Below are positions 46,920 to 55,723 of a stretch of 64,000 nucleotides of DNA, piece after piece. Under the pieces are notes generated by a model that saw only the letters and a list, made by a program, of their open reading frames with translations, was not told where the DNA came from and made no database searches. A program made the position numbers and the translations under genes. The stretch is from Niastella sp. OAS944 (GTDB lineage Bacteria > Bacteroidota > Bacteroidia > Chitinophagales > Chitinophagaceae), in the NCBI GenBank assembly GCA_024809215.1, contig JANUBW010000012.1, forward strand, positions 269,556-333,555, in the 5' to 3' direction. Within the stretch, counting starts at the first letter, position 1, and each line of letters opens with the position of its first letter.

Positions 46920-49900
46920 TTATTCAAAATCAACAGTTACATCTTTTGTTTCACCGCCCGCTTTCACCTGAAGCGTGCATTGCAGCGGTTTGCCCGCTTC
47001 AAGTTTATAAAACGACCATTCATATGGATAGGCATTTTGTGTTACAGTTTTTCCTCCACACAAAGCAGTTACTGTACCATCCGGCAAAGGCGAAGTTTCC
47101 AGGTAACCATATATGGAGTCCCAGCCAAATGGTGAACGGATCCTGAACACATAACATTTCCCCCAGGGCATACCCAGGTCAATTACTTTCATTCCGTTAT
47201 CGACAGGAGTAATACTTTGATCAGCAATTTTCTTATTGAGTGGGATTGACAGCGCAGTAAATCCTTTTGCATCGAGCGATACGCTAACACCGCGACCGCT
47301 TAATGGCGCCGCTTTTTTCTTTCCGTTATTTCCGTAAACACTAACAGATGCTTTATCACCTACCGGTACGTCAGCACTTATTTGCAATGCAGTTTGTACA
47401 GCAGTAGCAGATTCATTGGTCAACAACACCCAAAACCGGTCGCCGGAAATACCCGTTACATAATTCACCTCGGGTTTATCTATAGTCACCAATCCTTTCT
47501 TCATCCACAAACGAACATGCTCATCATCGTACACCGTGCCTTTACCACTACCATAAATGCGGTTATTGAACCATACAAAACCATCCTGTTTTCCATAGGG
47601 AAAATGCACTTTGCCATTCGACCGCTGTATGGCTTCGGTGATCACATAATCGAACGTAAATGCCAGGTGCGGCGGAATATGATGATAATAAATGGAACTT
47701 ACATCGGGCCCCTTATAAGGGAACTGGGGTTGCAAAGTAATATCAGTAAAACCGGTTGCATAATAACCTGGGTAATTGGTAAAGCGACCGATCACCGCAT
47801 TGCGTGCATATGTATTAAAGATGGTGCGGTTTGTAAAACTATGCAACCTTAACAAATGCGGCGCCCAACTGCTCATAAATACGGGCCGCACCGTTTTGCC
47901 TGCATCGAAATAGGTGAAGGGTTGTTCAAAACCCAGTCCCACCGGTGACACCTCGCTTTGCGGCACCTGTTTTTCAGGCGCATCGCCTGCTGTGCGGGGA
48001 AAACCAAGCCTGTACTTTTTATCGCCTTTCCACCATAAGGTAGTATTGCCTTCAAAATGACCGCCGGTATGTATGGTTTGCATGTAGTCTTTTACCAATG
48101 GATATGAGCGGATACCCGCCAGGGTTTGAAAAGCGGAGGTTTCGGCTGCTTTCAGCCATTGTGGTTCTTTTGTTTCTTCGTACAGATCGAGCAGGTCCCA
48201 CCAATAAGCATAGAACGCCGCATTGTAAAAAGGCATGCGCGACAAAGGTTTGGTTACCTTGCCGTATACCTGTGTATTGATAAATGTTTTGGCGCTTGCT
48301 TTGGCATCGTTTAACCATTTTTCATCTTTCGTAAGCCGATATGCAGCCAGGTATTGCGTGTAATCGGGCACTTCTACCGAATATCCTTTTGCATTACGAA
48401 TGGCGCCATCGGGCAATGCAATCTCTTCGAGCCAGGGATTGGCCTCGCCTAACAATTGATATAATCCTTCAAAATAATTAGTGGTGAACTGTGAGCCAAA
48501 CGGACTTAACCGCAGCGATCTGCTATCGCTGTTGAACGTAGTGCCCGATACGGCTTTTGCCCAACGAAATCCACTGCGCGATAAAGTATACTCGATGGTT
48601 GGCAGTGCGCGTTGTAAATAAAATTCTTCATCGCGGGCAAGTACAGCTGCCGACACCAGCGTAAGTGGCGATGAATGCACCACCGTTGGCACAATGGCGG
48701 GGTTGGCTTCGATATCATAAAAACCTTTCAACTGCGGGTTCCAACCGGCAGCGCTGTCGTTCTTAATAAGATCAACCATATTAAAGGCCGCTTCGGTTAA
48801 CGAAGTACCTTTTTGCGCACGGTAATCTTTTACTGCATAAATGCTATCTGAAATATATTCAAGCGCATCATTCCAGTTACCTGTAGTGGCGCCAATAATA
48901 AATTCCTGCTGAATGGTAGCGCCTGCTTTCATCTTTGACCCATCGAGCCCCAGCACCGGTGCAAAGGCAACCGGCTGCACCTGGTTCAGCTCATTCTTTA
49001 CGGCAAAACCCATGGGACTGCTAAAAGCACTGCCCCACTCCAGCGGAAATGATTGTGCGGTACCACTGGCAAATGTGGTCCATTGGCCCTGTGCTGTTTT
49101 TGCTTCAACAATGGCTACCGGCTGCGGCATCATACCCGAAGGCAGTAACACCGGTTGTGGCGACAACCGCTGATACTGGAACATAGGCGGCAATTGTATA
49201 TTAGTAACACTGTCGCGCACACTACTTTGAAAGGCGGCGACGCCCAGGCTGTAAAACCCGTTTTGTGCAGGCGTGAATTGTAGCGTTATCCCAACATGCC
49301 TGCTATTTGGCGCCAACCGCCATTTGCCTTTTAATATTCTTTCGCCGCTAATGGCATATTCAACTTCAATGGTATTATTATCTATTTGTTTGGCCGCCAC
49401 CGGCATCGCCTGTTTCAATTCACCTGCCATAAATGGGTTCATGGCATTATCGGGTTCCAACAAACGAAATTGTTTTCCCTGATGAGTAAAATGCGTAAAC
49501 CCGTTGGATCCATTCCATGAAAGAAAGAAATTACCAAATGTTGGCTGGGGATTGGCCGATTGCAGTATATACACTTTATGATCTTCCTGCAAAGGGTCCA
49601 TACTTACCCAGCGGCCTTTTTGTTTGATCTCGGTTTTTATTGCCAGTCGTTTCGCATCACCCGATACCGGCACAACGCGAAGTCTTATATAAGCATTTGC
49701 AAGAGTGGCAACAGCCGCCGCATTGGCATCTATTGTTACCGCCGGCGCCAGTACAGGATACTTCGCCTCTTCTGCTTTTTGCAACAGGGGTTTTATTTTA
49801 TAGGCCGCCAGCGCTGTTAAAGCCTGGGTGTTGGGATCATTATCTGTTTGCGTAAACAAGGCGGCATCGCATCGGGCGAAATTGCCTTTACTGTCTGTTA

Positions 49901-50309
49901 ACCTTATAACCGTTTCTCCCGCAGGTAAAGTAACCTGTCCTACCTTTTCCCAGTAATACCCATCCTTTCCATGTTTGCCCGATTCTTCCATGGCCTGTTC
50001 ATTCACATACAACTGGCATAAACGCGTGCCGGGGCGATCGTTGGGATAATCGGCCGAGCGTGTCCAAACAAAATAGGTGCCGGCCTGTTGAACACGAATA
50101 ACGGTCAATGCATCTGCCGCTTTGCTTTTACCCCCGGCCATTACCCGTAGTATTCGTTCACCCGACACTGTTTTACCAATATGTTCAACTACCCAGCCGC
50201 CTTTGAATTGACAATCTTCCATTTCGAGCAGGACGGATTGCTGAGCCCTGCCTCGCATGCCGGTGAGCATGATGATTGTTAGGATGTATAGTTTCTGATA
50301 GAATGACAT
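46920..50309 (-). CDS. putative glycosidase with N-terminal CBM-like domain
   Basis: A 1129-residue secreted protein with a signal peptide ending near GRAQQ. Residues about 25-160 form a beta-sandwich carbohydrate-binding-like domain (VLLEMEDCQFKGGWVVEHIG, AGTYFVWTRSADYP). Residues about 190-1129 are a module shared with the C-terminal parts of the GH97 and symporter fusions: a beta-sandwich containing PVAFAPVLGLDGSKMKAG, helical repeats such as YLAAYRLTKDEKWLNDA and LLDLYEETKEPQWLKAA, the block LLRLHSFTNRTIFNTYARNA, and a C-terminal beta domain. The helical part suggests an (alpha/alpha)6-barrel glycosidase or lyase. No numbered family is assigned. Confidence 0.8.
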   Translation of the reverse strand: MSFYQKLYILTIIMLTGMRGRAQQSVLLEMEDCQFKGGWVVEHIGKTVSGERILRVMAGGKSKAADALTVIRVQQAGTYFVWTRSADYPNDRPGTRLCQLYVNEQAMEESGKHGKDGYYWEKVGQVTLPAGETVIRLTDSKGNFARCDAALFTQTDNDPNTQALTALAAYKIKPLLQKAEEAKYPVLAPAVTIDANAAAVATLANAYIRLRVVPVSGDAKRLAIKTEIKQKGRWVSMDPLQEDHKVYILQSANPQPTFGNFFLSWNGSNGFTHFTHQGKQFRLLEPDNAMNPFMAGELKQAMPVAAKQIDNNTIEVEYAISGERILKGKWRLAPNSRHVGITLQFTPAQNGFYSLGVAAFQSSVRDSVTNIQLPPMFQYQRLSPQPVLLPSGMMPQPVAIVEAKTAQGQWTTFASGTAQSFPLEWGSAFSSPMGFAVKNELNQVQPVAFAPVLGLDGSKMKAGATIQQEFIIGATTGNWNDALEYISDSIYAVKDYRAQKGTSLTEAAFNMVDLIKNDSAAGWNPQLKGFYDIEANPAIVPTVVHSSPLTLVSAAVLARDEEFYLQRALPTIEYTLSRSGFRWAKAVSGTTFNSDSRSLRLSPFGSQFTTNYFEGLYQLLGEANPWLEEIALPDGAIRNAKGYSVEVPDYTQYLAAYRLTKDEKWLNDAKASAKTFINTQVYGKVTKPLSRMPFYNAAFYAYWWDLLDLYEETKEPQWLKAAETSAFQTLAGIRSYPLVKDYMQTIHTGGHFEGNTTLWWKGDKKYRLGFPRTAGDAPEKQVPQSEVSPVGLGFEQPFTYFDAGKTVRPVFMSSWAPHLLRLHSFTNRTIFNTYARNAVIGRFTNYPGYYATGFTDITLQPQFPYKGPDVSSIYYHHIPPHLAFTFDYVITEAIQRSNGKVHFPYGKQDGFVWFNNRIYGSGKGTVYDDEHVRLWMKKGLVTIDKPEVNYVTGISGDRFWVLLTNESATAVQTALQISADVPVGDKASVSVYGNNGKKKAAPLSGRGVSVSLDAKGFTALSIPLNKKIADQSITPVDNGMKVIDLGMPWGKCYVFRIRSPFGWDSIYGYLETSPLPDGTVTALCGGKTVTQNAYPYEWSFYKLEAGKPLQCTLQVKAGGETKDVTVDFE

Positions 50310-50342
50310 ACGTTATTTTTGAGTGTGATCCTTTCGTGAAAC

Positions 50343-50496
50343 GTGAAACGGCAAACGTGAAAGGGCTCGCTAATTTTGAGATCACTACCTAATCTTTTTG
50401 CCCTCCGATATGTATGCCTCTTGCGCATTCGCGAGTTCCGAAAACAATTGTGAATTTCAAGTATAAAGATTTCACGTTTCACGTTTGCCGTTTCAC
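50343..50496. repeat. long inverted repeat after the symporter-fusion gene
   Basis: The 20-bp arm GTGAAACGGCAAACGTGAAA at 50343-50362 recurs as its reverse complement at 50477-50496, where it overlaps the stop codon of the symporter fusion (50493-50495). Additional CGTGAAA copies extend both arms. The 114-nt spacer has no gene. It could form a large hairpin in the polycistronic mRNA or be a mobile palindromic element. Confidence 0.7.
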
Positions 50497-53400
50497 GGAT
50501 ATTCTACTTCTAAGACTTTTATTCCGTAAGCCGGTATGCTCACCTGAAGATCATTAAGCCTTTCCAAAGAAACCTGCTTCCCATCAGCATCAATGCTTAC
50601 TACTTTGTTAGGCACCCCACTAAACACTTTGCTGTAATCAATACTCACCGATGTATTCATCATGTCATCATCATTATTCAACAACAACAACCATAATTTT
50701 TTCTGTTGGGTGCTCACCGCAGCAAAATGATCGAGCTGGGCATTTGTTGTGGTAAGCAGGCCTTGTTTCAAAAATAACTCTGCACTATTCCCAAACACAC
50801 TGCCTGCAGCAAAACCATATGTTTGATGCGGCCCCACCTTGGGTGTAATAAATCCTCGCGGAAAATTAACCTTACCATTGGTGCGTAGTTCTATCTCCGA
50901 TAACAGGTAATCGGTGATCCAACCAATTTGCCACCAGGCATGATGTGGGAATGAACCCGGCCCATTATCCATAGCGGCCCAGTAATACGAGGCCACGCTT
51001 GTTTTCTTATCTACAAACGCATCGCGGCCCAACGCTGCCGCTCTTGCCATTACAAGAAAAAGCGAATCGCGGGTGAGTGTAAACATGCGAACAAACATAC
51101 CGGCATGGCTGGCCAGTAAGATGGGCCCGGCATGATTGGCCGAACCGAGCGTTCCACCATGTTCAAAACTCAGTCCCACCTGGCTGATCTCCCAATCCTG
51201 TCTTGTTTTCCCTTTCACAACTTTTTCTTCGCGTGTGGGTATGGGATGGGTATACACTGAAGTAGTATATAGTTTCGCCGCTTCTATTGCAGCCTGCAGG
51301 TATTTTTTATCAGTTGTTATGTCATACAGATCAAGCAGGGCCTGGGCGCTTTGCCCGGTGGCAAAGTCGGGCGCAAAACGCGTGTCGCCACATACACCGG
51401 TAAAATGGCCTTTATTTACGGCACTGGTAATATACCAGTCGGCCCCTTTACGGGCAGCCGTTAAATACTTTTTATCACCTAACAATTTATAAGCGATCAC
51501 CAGTCCATAAAAGGTGGGACGCAGATCATCGATATCAGTAAATAGAGCCTGTTTTGTTTCGTGATCATAGGCAACAGCCCATTGCCCGTTGGGCTGCATC
51601 CAGCCAAGCAATTTATCGGCGGCCAGTTTCAGTTCTGTTTTTAAAGCGGTATCGGTTGGGTTAAACAGCAATACATTGCCCGCGTCCATCAGCATGTAAT
51701 AAGTAGTTCCAATGGGTTCAACATAGGGCCCCCACTCTTCGGTAAACTTTTTTGTTTGGGTAAGATAGTATTGGCCTGCTGCTGCACCATAAAAAAATCC
51801 GGCATCGGTATCCTGTTGCGCCAGTTTGAAATTGCGCACATAGGGCAAACGGGTTTGCGTTAACACACTGTCGTGCGATATTTTCGCAAGCATCCACATA
51901 GCGCCATAATCGGCATTTTTAATGGCGTCTTTCTGTGACCCATGCACCCCGCCCAGGTAGTGTTGCGCACCAATATTCATTCCCTTATATTGTTCAACTT
52001 TCCATTTGGATGTACTGTCGTCTACCACATACCGTTGCATTGATAAAATGCGGTCGGTTAACGACTGACTGGCCTGCTTTAAGGCCAGAAAATCTTTCAA
52101 CCGGTAAATATCATTCACTGCATGTTTATATACGGTATACCAGTCGGCAACCTGCACCGAATACCGGAATGAGAACTGCACGCTTTCGCCAGCTTTCAGG
52201 TAAGAGCCTTTTTGCCCGAGCACGGGATGCCAGGCAACCGGCGTTAATTGTGAACGGCGGTCCATTAATGATAAACCCAATTGCCAGTCATCCTGCGTTT
52301 TGCTGTTCCCTACCCAGGGATCGCGGCTGGTTCCCGGCGCTGGTATCACGGCCATCGTTACGCCATTCTTAGCAGATAAAAGCGGCGATAAAGTAGAAGC
52401 AGTTCTGTCGTGGGTTATTACCGGTTTATCGGGAATACCCTGACCGTATGCATATGCCTGAATAAAATTCTTCGAAACGCTATTTCCCTGAAAATGCCCC
52501 GGCACTATTCCCCATGCCAATTCATTGCTTGCAACAGTTGCCAGTGAAGGCGAAGCAAGGGAATAATAGCCATCCTGTTTTGCCGTTAATGTAAGATGCA
52601 CCAGCACATCGGTTTCATACTGGGCATCCATTTGCCACAGTGCTTTTACTGTTGCCTGTTTTGTATCCCGGGTAAATTGAAGCGTTTTATCATGTCTTAT
52701 TACGTCGGCGGGAAAAAATGAAACGGCATCACCAGCCCTGTTCATAGCTACAGGCTGCATCGCTTCGTTCCATAACGGAATTATATACCGGTATTGCGGT
52801 TCGGGAAAAACTTTCGGTGTTTGCTTTTCATTATAAATAGTTACAGGCGTTGAGTCGGGTTTTGTTGCGGAATACAGTACGGTATACTCACCACTCACAC
52901 CACCAACAGGCGACCATTTATTATTCTTTAGCACCGACAATTGTTTCAACTGCCAGCCATTAGCTCCTTTATTCCACAACAATTGTAAGCGCCCCGATGA
53001 TAGTTCCACCTTGCTTGTAGCTTGTTGCCCCTGCATACCATACGGCATAACAGCTGCCAGCAAAACCGTCGCTATAACTTTGGATACTGTCTTTATCTTA
53101 AATTTTTTTGATGCCCGGTACGGGATCAGTGCACACACCAATATGACAGTAGCAATACCTGCTACTATTCCTTTGCTCGATGGGGTGAGTGCGCTTAACA
53201 CAAACAGCAATACGGCAATAAACACCAGTGAAAAAGCGATCACCCGTAACCCAAACAGGTTCTGTCGTTTGATCTCCTTTTTTTCTTCAGCACTTGCCTG
53301 CAATGCCTGTTGCTTTCGCTGGGCGCTTTTTTGTTTGAATTGTATATACTGATCGCTAAGCAGGTCCTTTTTATATGCATACCATTCATACAGGGCCAGC

Positions 53401-54764
53401 ATAAGAAATGGCAGCCCCACTCCCAGCAGCATTTCTGTACCACGGCTTAATTTAAAACCAATAGTAAGCGGCAATAACATTTTAAAAATGAGGTTTACCG
53501 CCAGCGATACAAGGGTAACATACATGGTTGTTCTACCCGAAAGCCGTTTCGAGAACAATGCCCATATGGGTGGCGCCAGCAGCGGACCGCCGGTAATGGC
53601 GCCAATGCTTAAAGTAAATTCTACAATACCGCCAATGTATGGAACAATAAGGGCTATGCCTATCATACCCAGCCCAAAGAACCAGGATGAGATGCGCGCC
53701 ACACGCATCAGTTTTTTATCCGATGCATGCGGATCTATATTGGCTTTGTAAATATCATTGGTAAATACAGCCGATACCACGTTCAGTGCGGTATTGGCAC
53801 TGGCAGAGGTAGAAAAGTACATACCGGTAAGAATAAGGCCCATAAGCCCCGCAGGTAATACATGTTTGCAGATCATCAGGTAGGCATTCTCGGTATCGAG
53901 ACCCGTTAATGCCGGATTGATGGTCTTATATACCATTGGCGGAAGCATCCATAATATGGGGCTAATGATATACAGGCCGGCAAACAGGAAGGCCACCTTG
54001 CGGGCCGACTTAGGCGTATCAACACTTGTATAGCGTTGTACAAACGTCCAGTTACCACCAATATAAAAAATATGATACAATGCAAAGGCAAGAATAAAAC
54101 CCCAGGTATATTCACCATTTACTACACTAAAAAATCGTTCAGGTGCTTTCTGCAGAAAGTTTTCTGCGCCACCCGAAGCATTAAACGCCAATGGAATAAT
54201 AATAAGAATGGCAGCGGTGAGTATTACAAACTGCAATATATCTGTTACCATTACGGCCCACAACCCACCAACGGCGGTGTAAGCGATCATAAACAAACCA
54301 AGTACAACTGTGGCGGGCACCAATGGGAAACCTAAAGAAGAAGCCACCAGTTTTGATACGGAATACAAGACCGATCCTTTTATAAACAACGACACCAGCA
54401 TGAAAATGTAGATATAGGTCTTCTGCACCTTCTCACCCAGCCTTTCCCTTATAAATTCAGCAGCGGTAAGGTTACCGGTTGCCTTCCATTTAGGCGCCAG
54501 GTACAAACCGGTTATCAATCCGCCAATACACATGGTCCATTGAATGGTGATAGCCACCCAGCCATGCTGATAGGCAATAGAGCCCCATGCCACAAAAGTA
54601 CCGGCCGAAAAAAAGCTCATAAAAAGCGATAAACCGCCAATGAACCAGGGTACGGCTTCACCACCGGCAAAGAACGATTTCAGGTTCCTTCCTGTTCGCA
54701 CAAACAGAAAGCCTATGAGCATTATAAAGACTGAGAAAACTATAATGACCGTTGTATCTATCAT
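50493..54764 (-). CDS. sodium:solute symporter fused to putative glycosidase module
   Basis: A 1423-residue protein. Residues 1 to about 550 are an SSS-family (SGLT-like) transporter with 13 or 14 TM segments (SLFMSFFSAGTFVAWGSIAY, LTGMYFSTSASANTALNVVS), which imports sugar with sodium at the inner membrane. About residues 556-580 (KIKTVSKVIATVLLAAVMPYGMQGQQ) look like an internal signal peptide or last TM helix. Residues about 581-1423 are the putative glycosidase module of the PUL (PVAWHPVLGQKGSYLKAG, LLDLYDITTDKKYLQAAIEAA), which would then face the periplasm. One unbroken frame spans both parts. The start is preceded by tandem octamers (54770-54809). The fusion would couple final cleavage to uptake, by inference. 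Confidence 0.88.
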   Translation of the reverse strand: MIDTTVIIVFSVFIMLIGFLFVRTGRNLKSFFAGGEAVPWFIGGLSLFMSFFSAGTFVAWGSIAYQHGWVAITIQWTMCIGGLITGLYLAPKWKATGNLTAAEFIRERLGEKVQKTYIYIFMLVSLFIKGSVLYSVSKLVASSLGFPLVPATVVLGLFMIAYTAVGGLWAVMVTDILQFVILTAAILIIIPLAFNASGGAENFLQKAPERFFSVVNGEYTWGFILAFALYHIFYIGGNWTFVQRYTSVDTPKSARKVAFLFAGLYIISPILWMLPPMVYKTINPALTGLDTENAYLMICKHVLPAGLMGLILTGMYFSTSASANTALNVVSAVFTNDIYKANIDPHASDKKLMRVARISSWFFGLGMIGIALIVPYIGGIVEFTLSIGAITGGPLLAPPIWALFSKRLSGRTTMYVTLVSLAVNLIFKMLLPLTIGFKLSRGTEMLLGVGLPFLMLALYEWYAYKKDLLSDQYIQFKQKSAQRKQQALQASAEEKKEIKRQNLFGLRVIAFSLVFIAVLLFVLSALTPSSKGIVAGIATVILVCALIPYRASKKFKIKTVSKVIATVLLAAVMPYGMQGQQATSKVELSSGRLQLLWNKGANGWQLKQLSVLKNNKWSPVGGVSGEYTVLYSATKPDSTPVTIYNEKQTPKVFPEPQYRYIIPLWNEAMQPVAMNRAGDAVSFFPADVIRHDKTLQFTRDTKQATVKALWQMDAQYETDVLVHLTLTAKQDGYYSLASPSLATVASNELAWGIVPGHFQGNSVSKNFIQAYAYGQGIPDKPVITHDRTASTLSPLLSAKNGVTMAVIPAPGTSRDPWVGNSKTQDDWQLGLSLMDRRSQLTPVAWHPVLGQKGSYLKAGESVQFSFRYSVQVADWYTVYKHAVNDIYRLKDFLALKQASQSLTDRILSMQRYVVDDSTSKWKVEQYKGMNIGAQHYLGGVHGSQKDAIKNADYGAMWMLAKISHDSVLTQTRLPYVRNFKLAQQDTDAGFFYGAAAGQYYLTQTKKFTEEWGPYVEPIGTTYYMLMDAGNVLLFNPTDTALKTELKLAADKLLGWMQPNGQWAVAYDHETKQALFTDIDDLRPTFYGLVIAYKLLGDKKYLTAARKGADWYITSAVNKGHFTGVCGDTRFAPDFATGQSAQALLDLYDITTDKKYLQAAIEAAKLYTTSVYTHPIPTREEKVVKGKTRQDWEISQVGLSFEHGGTLGSANHAGPILLASHAGMFVRMFTLTRDSLFLVMARAAALGRDAFVDKKTSVASYYWAAMDNGPGSFPHHAWWQIGWITDYLLSEIELRTNGKVNFPRGFITPKVGPHQTYGFAAGSVFGNSAELFLKQGLLTTTNAQLDHFAAVSTQQKKLWLLLLNNDDDMMNTSVSIDYSKVFSGVPNKVVSIDADGKQVSLERLNDLQVSIPAYGIKVLEVEYP

Positions 54765-54769
54765 TGATC

Positions 54770-54809
54770 AATGTGATAATGTGATAATTCGATAATGCGA
54801 TAATGAAAT
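54770..54809. repeat. tandem octamer repeat in the leader of the symporter fusion
   Basis: Five 8-bp units, AATGTGAT, AATGTGAT, AATTCGAT, AATGCGAT and AATGAAAT, end five bases upstream of the symporter-fusion ATG (minus strand). The unit is related to that before the acrA-type start at 6974-7005. Because it occupies the ribosome binding region, unit number could affect expression. Confidence 0.8.
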
Positions 54810-54818
54810 ACAGTTCCG

Positions 54819-55706
54819 TTAGGGGAGTATTGTCAATGTAATTTCCCTTAACGTTCGCTCTATATTTTCATAAGATCCGTTGGTTGCTTCAAACACCGCT
54901 TTGTAGGTACCGGGCTTTGTATACACACCGGCAGCTACGTACTTGTTCAAATTAACGGTGATGTTTTTTATGGCCACCCCTTTATCGGGTGAAACAGCTG
55001 TAGGGTTAAAACTTTTTGTCAGCACCCAATCATCATCCAGTGCAGTAGCGCTGCCCTGTAACAGTAATTGAGCGCTTGTAATAGACCATACTGCAGCCGG
55101 GTTTTTAAAATCAACGGCTTTCCAACCGGCGGTTGCCATAGTGGCCATTGATGTAACACTGCCATCTGCAGCCTGGTTATCGGCGTTGAACGTCCGCACC
55201 ACCCAGCGGTTCTGGCTTTGTATGGCAGTTGTTATATAACGAAATGCCAGGGTAACCGATTTGTTGCCATTGGTAAACTCCGACATATCCAGCGTACCCG
55301 ATTGCGTTTGATCGGCCCCGGATGATAAAGTAGCCCTGCTTGTGATATCCGTCCAGGTAGCCTTTTTTACATTTGTGGTGTCATACGTACCGTTAAAATC
55401 ATTCGACACCAGCACCGATAAATTGTTCCGGATGCCAAATTGCTGGTAGGTATTGAACTTTATCAGCAGCTTATTACCTGTTGTAAAAAGGCGGTCTTTA
55501 TATTCATAAACACTGCCGGGCATACCCGACCAGAAAACAATGTTCTGCGGATCGCCGGTAAACTCAAAGTTTATGGTATCGCCTGCTTTATAGGTTGTAG
55601 AGCTTGTAAACACATCAAATGCCGGCGCATCAACCCTGTCTCTTTTTGAGCAGGAAATAATGGCAAGGCCAAGCGCAAATGGTATAATATATTTTATGGT
55701 CAGCAT
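54819..55706 (-). CDS. DUF5017-like PUL lipoprotein
   Basis: A 295-residue lipoprotein with signal FALGLAIISC and lipid Cys19 from this start. The N-terminal third (FDVFTSSTTYKAGDTINFEFTGDP, NIVFWSGMPGSVYEYKDR) resembles DUF5017, a beta-sandwich found behind SusD genes. The C-terminal part has a PKD-like strand (KPGTYKAVFEATNGSYENIERTL). It likely binds glycan at the cell surface beside SusD. An upstream ATG at 55730 overlaps the SusD stop (ATGGTAA) and is possible through translational coupling; the 55706 start is favoured for the shorter n-region. Confidence 0.8.
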   Translation of the reverse strand: MLTIKYIIPFALGLAIISCSKRDRVDAPAFDVFTSSTTYKAGDTINFEFTGDPQNIVFWSGMPGSVYEYKDRLFTTGNKLLIKFNTYQQFGIRNNLSVLVSNDFNGTYDTTNVKKATWTDITSRATLSSGADQTQSGTLDMSEFTNGNKSVTLAFRYITTAIQSQNRWVVRTFNADNQAADGSVTSMATMATAGWKAVDFKNPAAVWSITSAQLLLQGSATALDDDWVLTKSFNPTAVSPDKGVAIKNITVNLNKYVAAGVYTKPGTYKAVFEATNGSYENIERTLREITLTILP

Positions 55707-55723
55707 GAATTTGTAGTTTGGTT

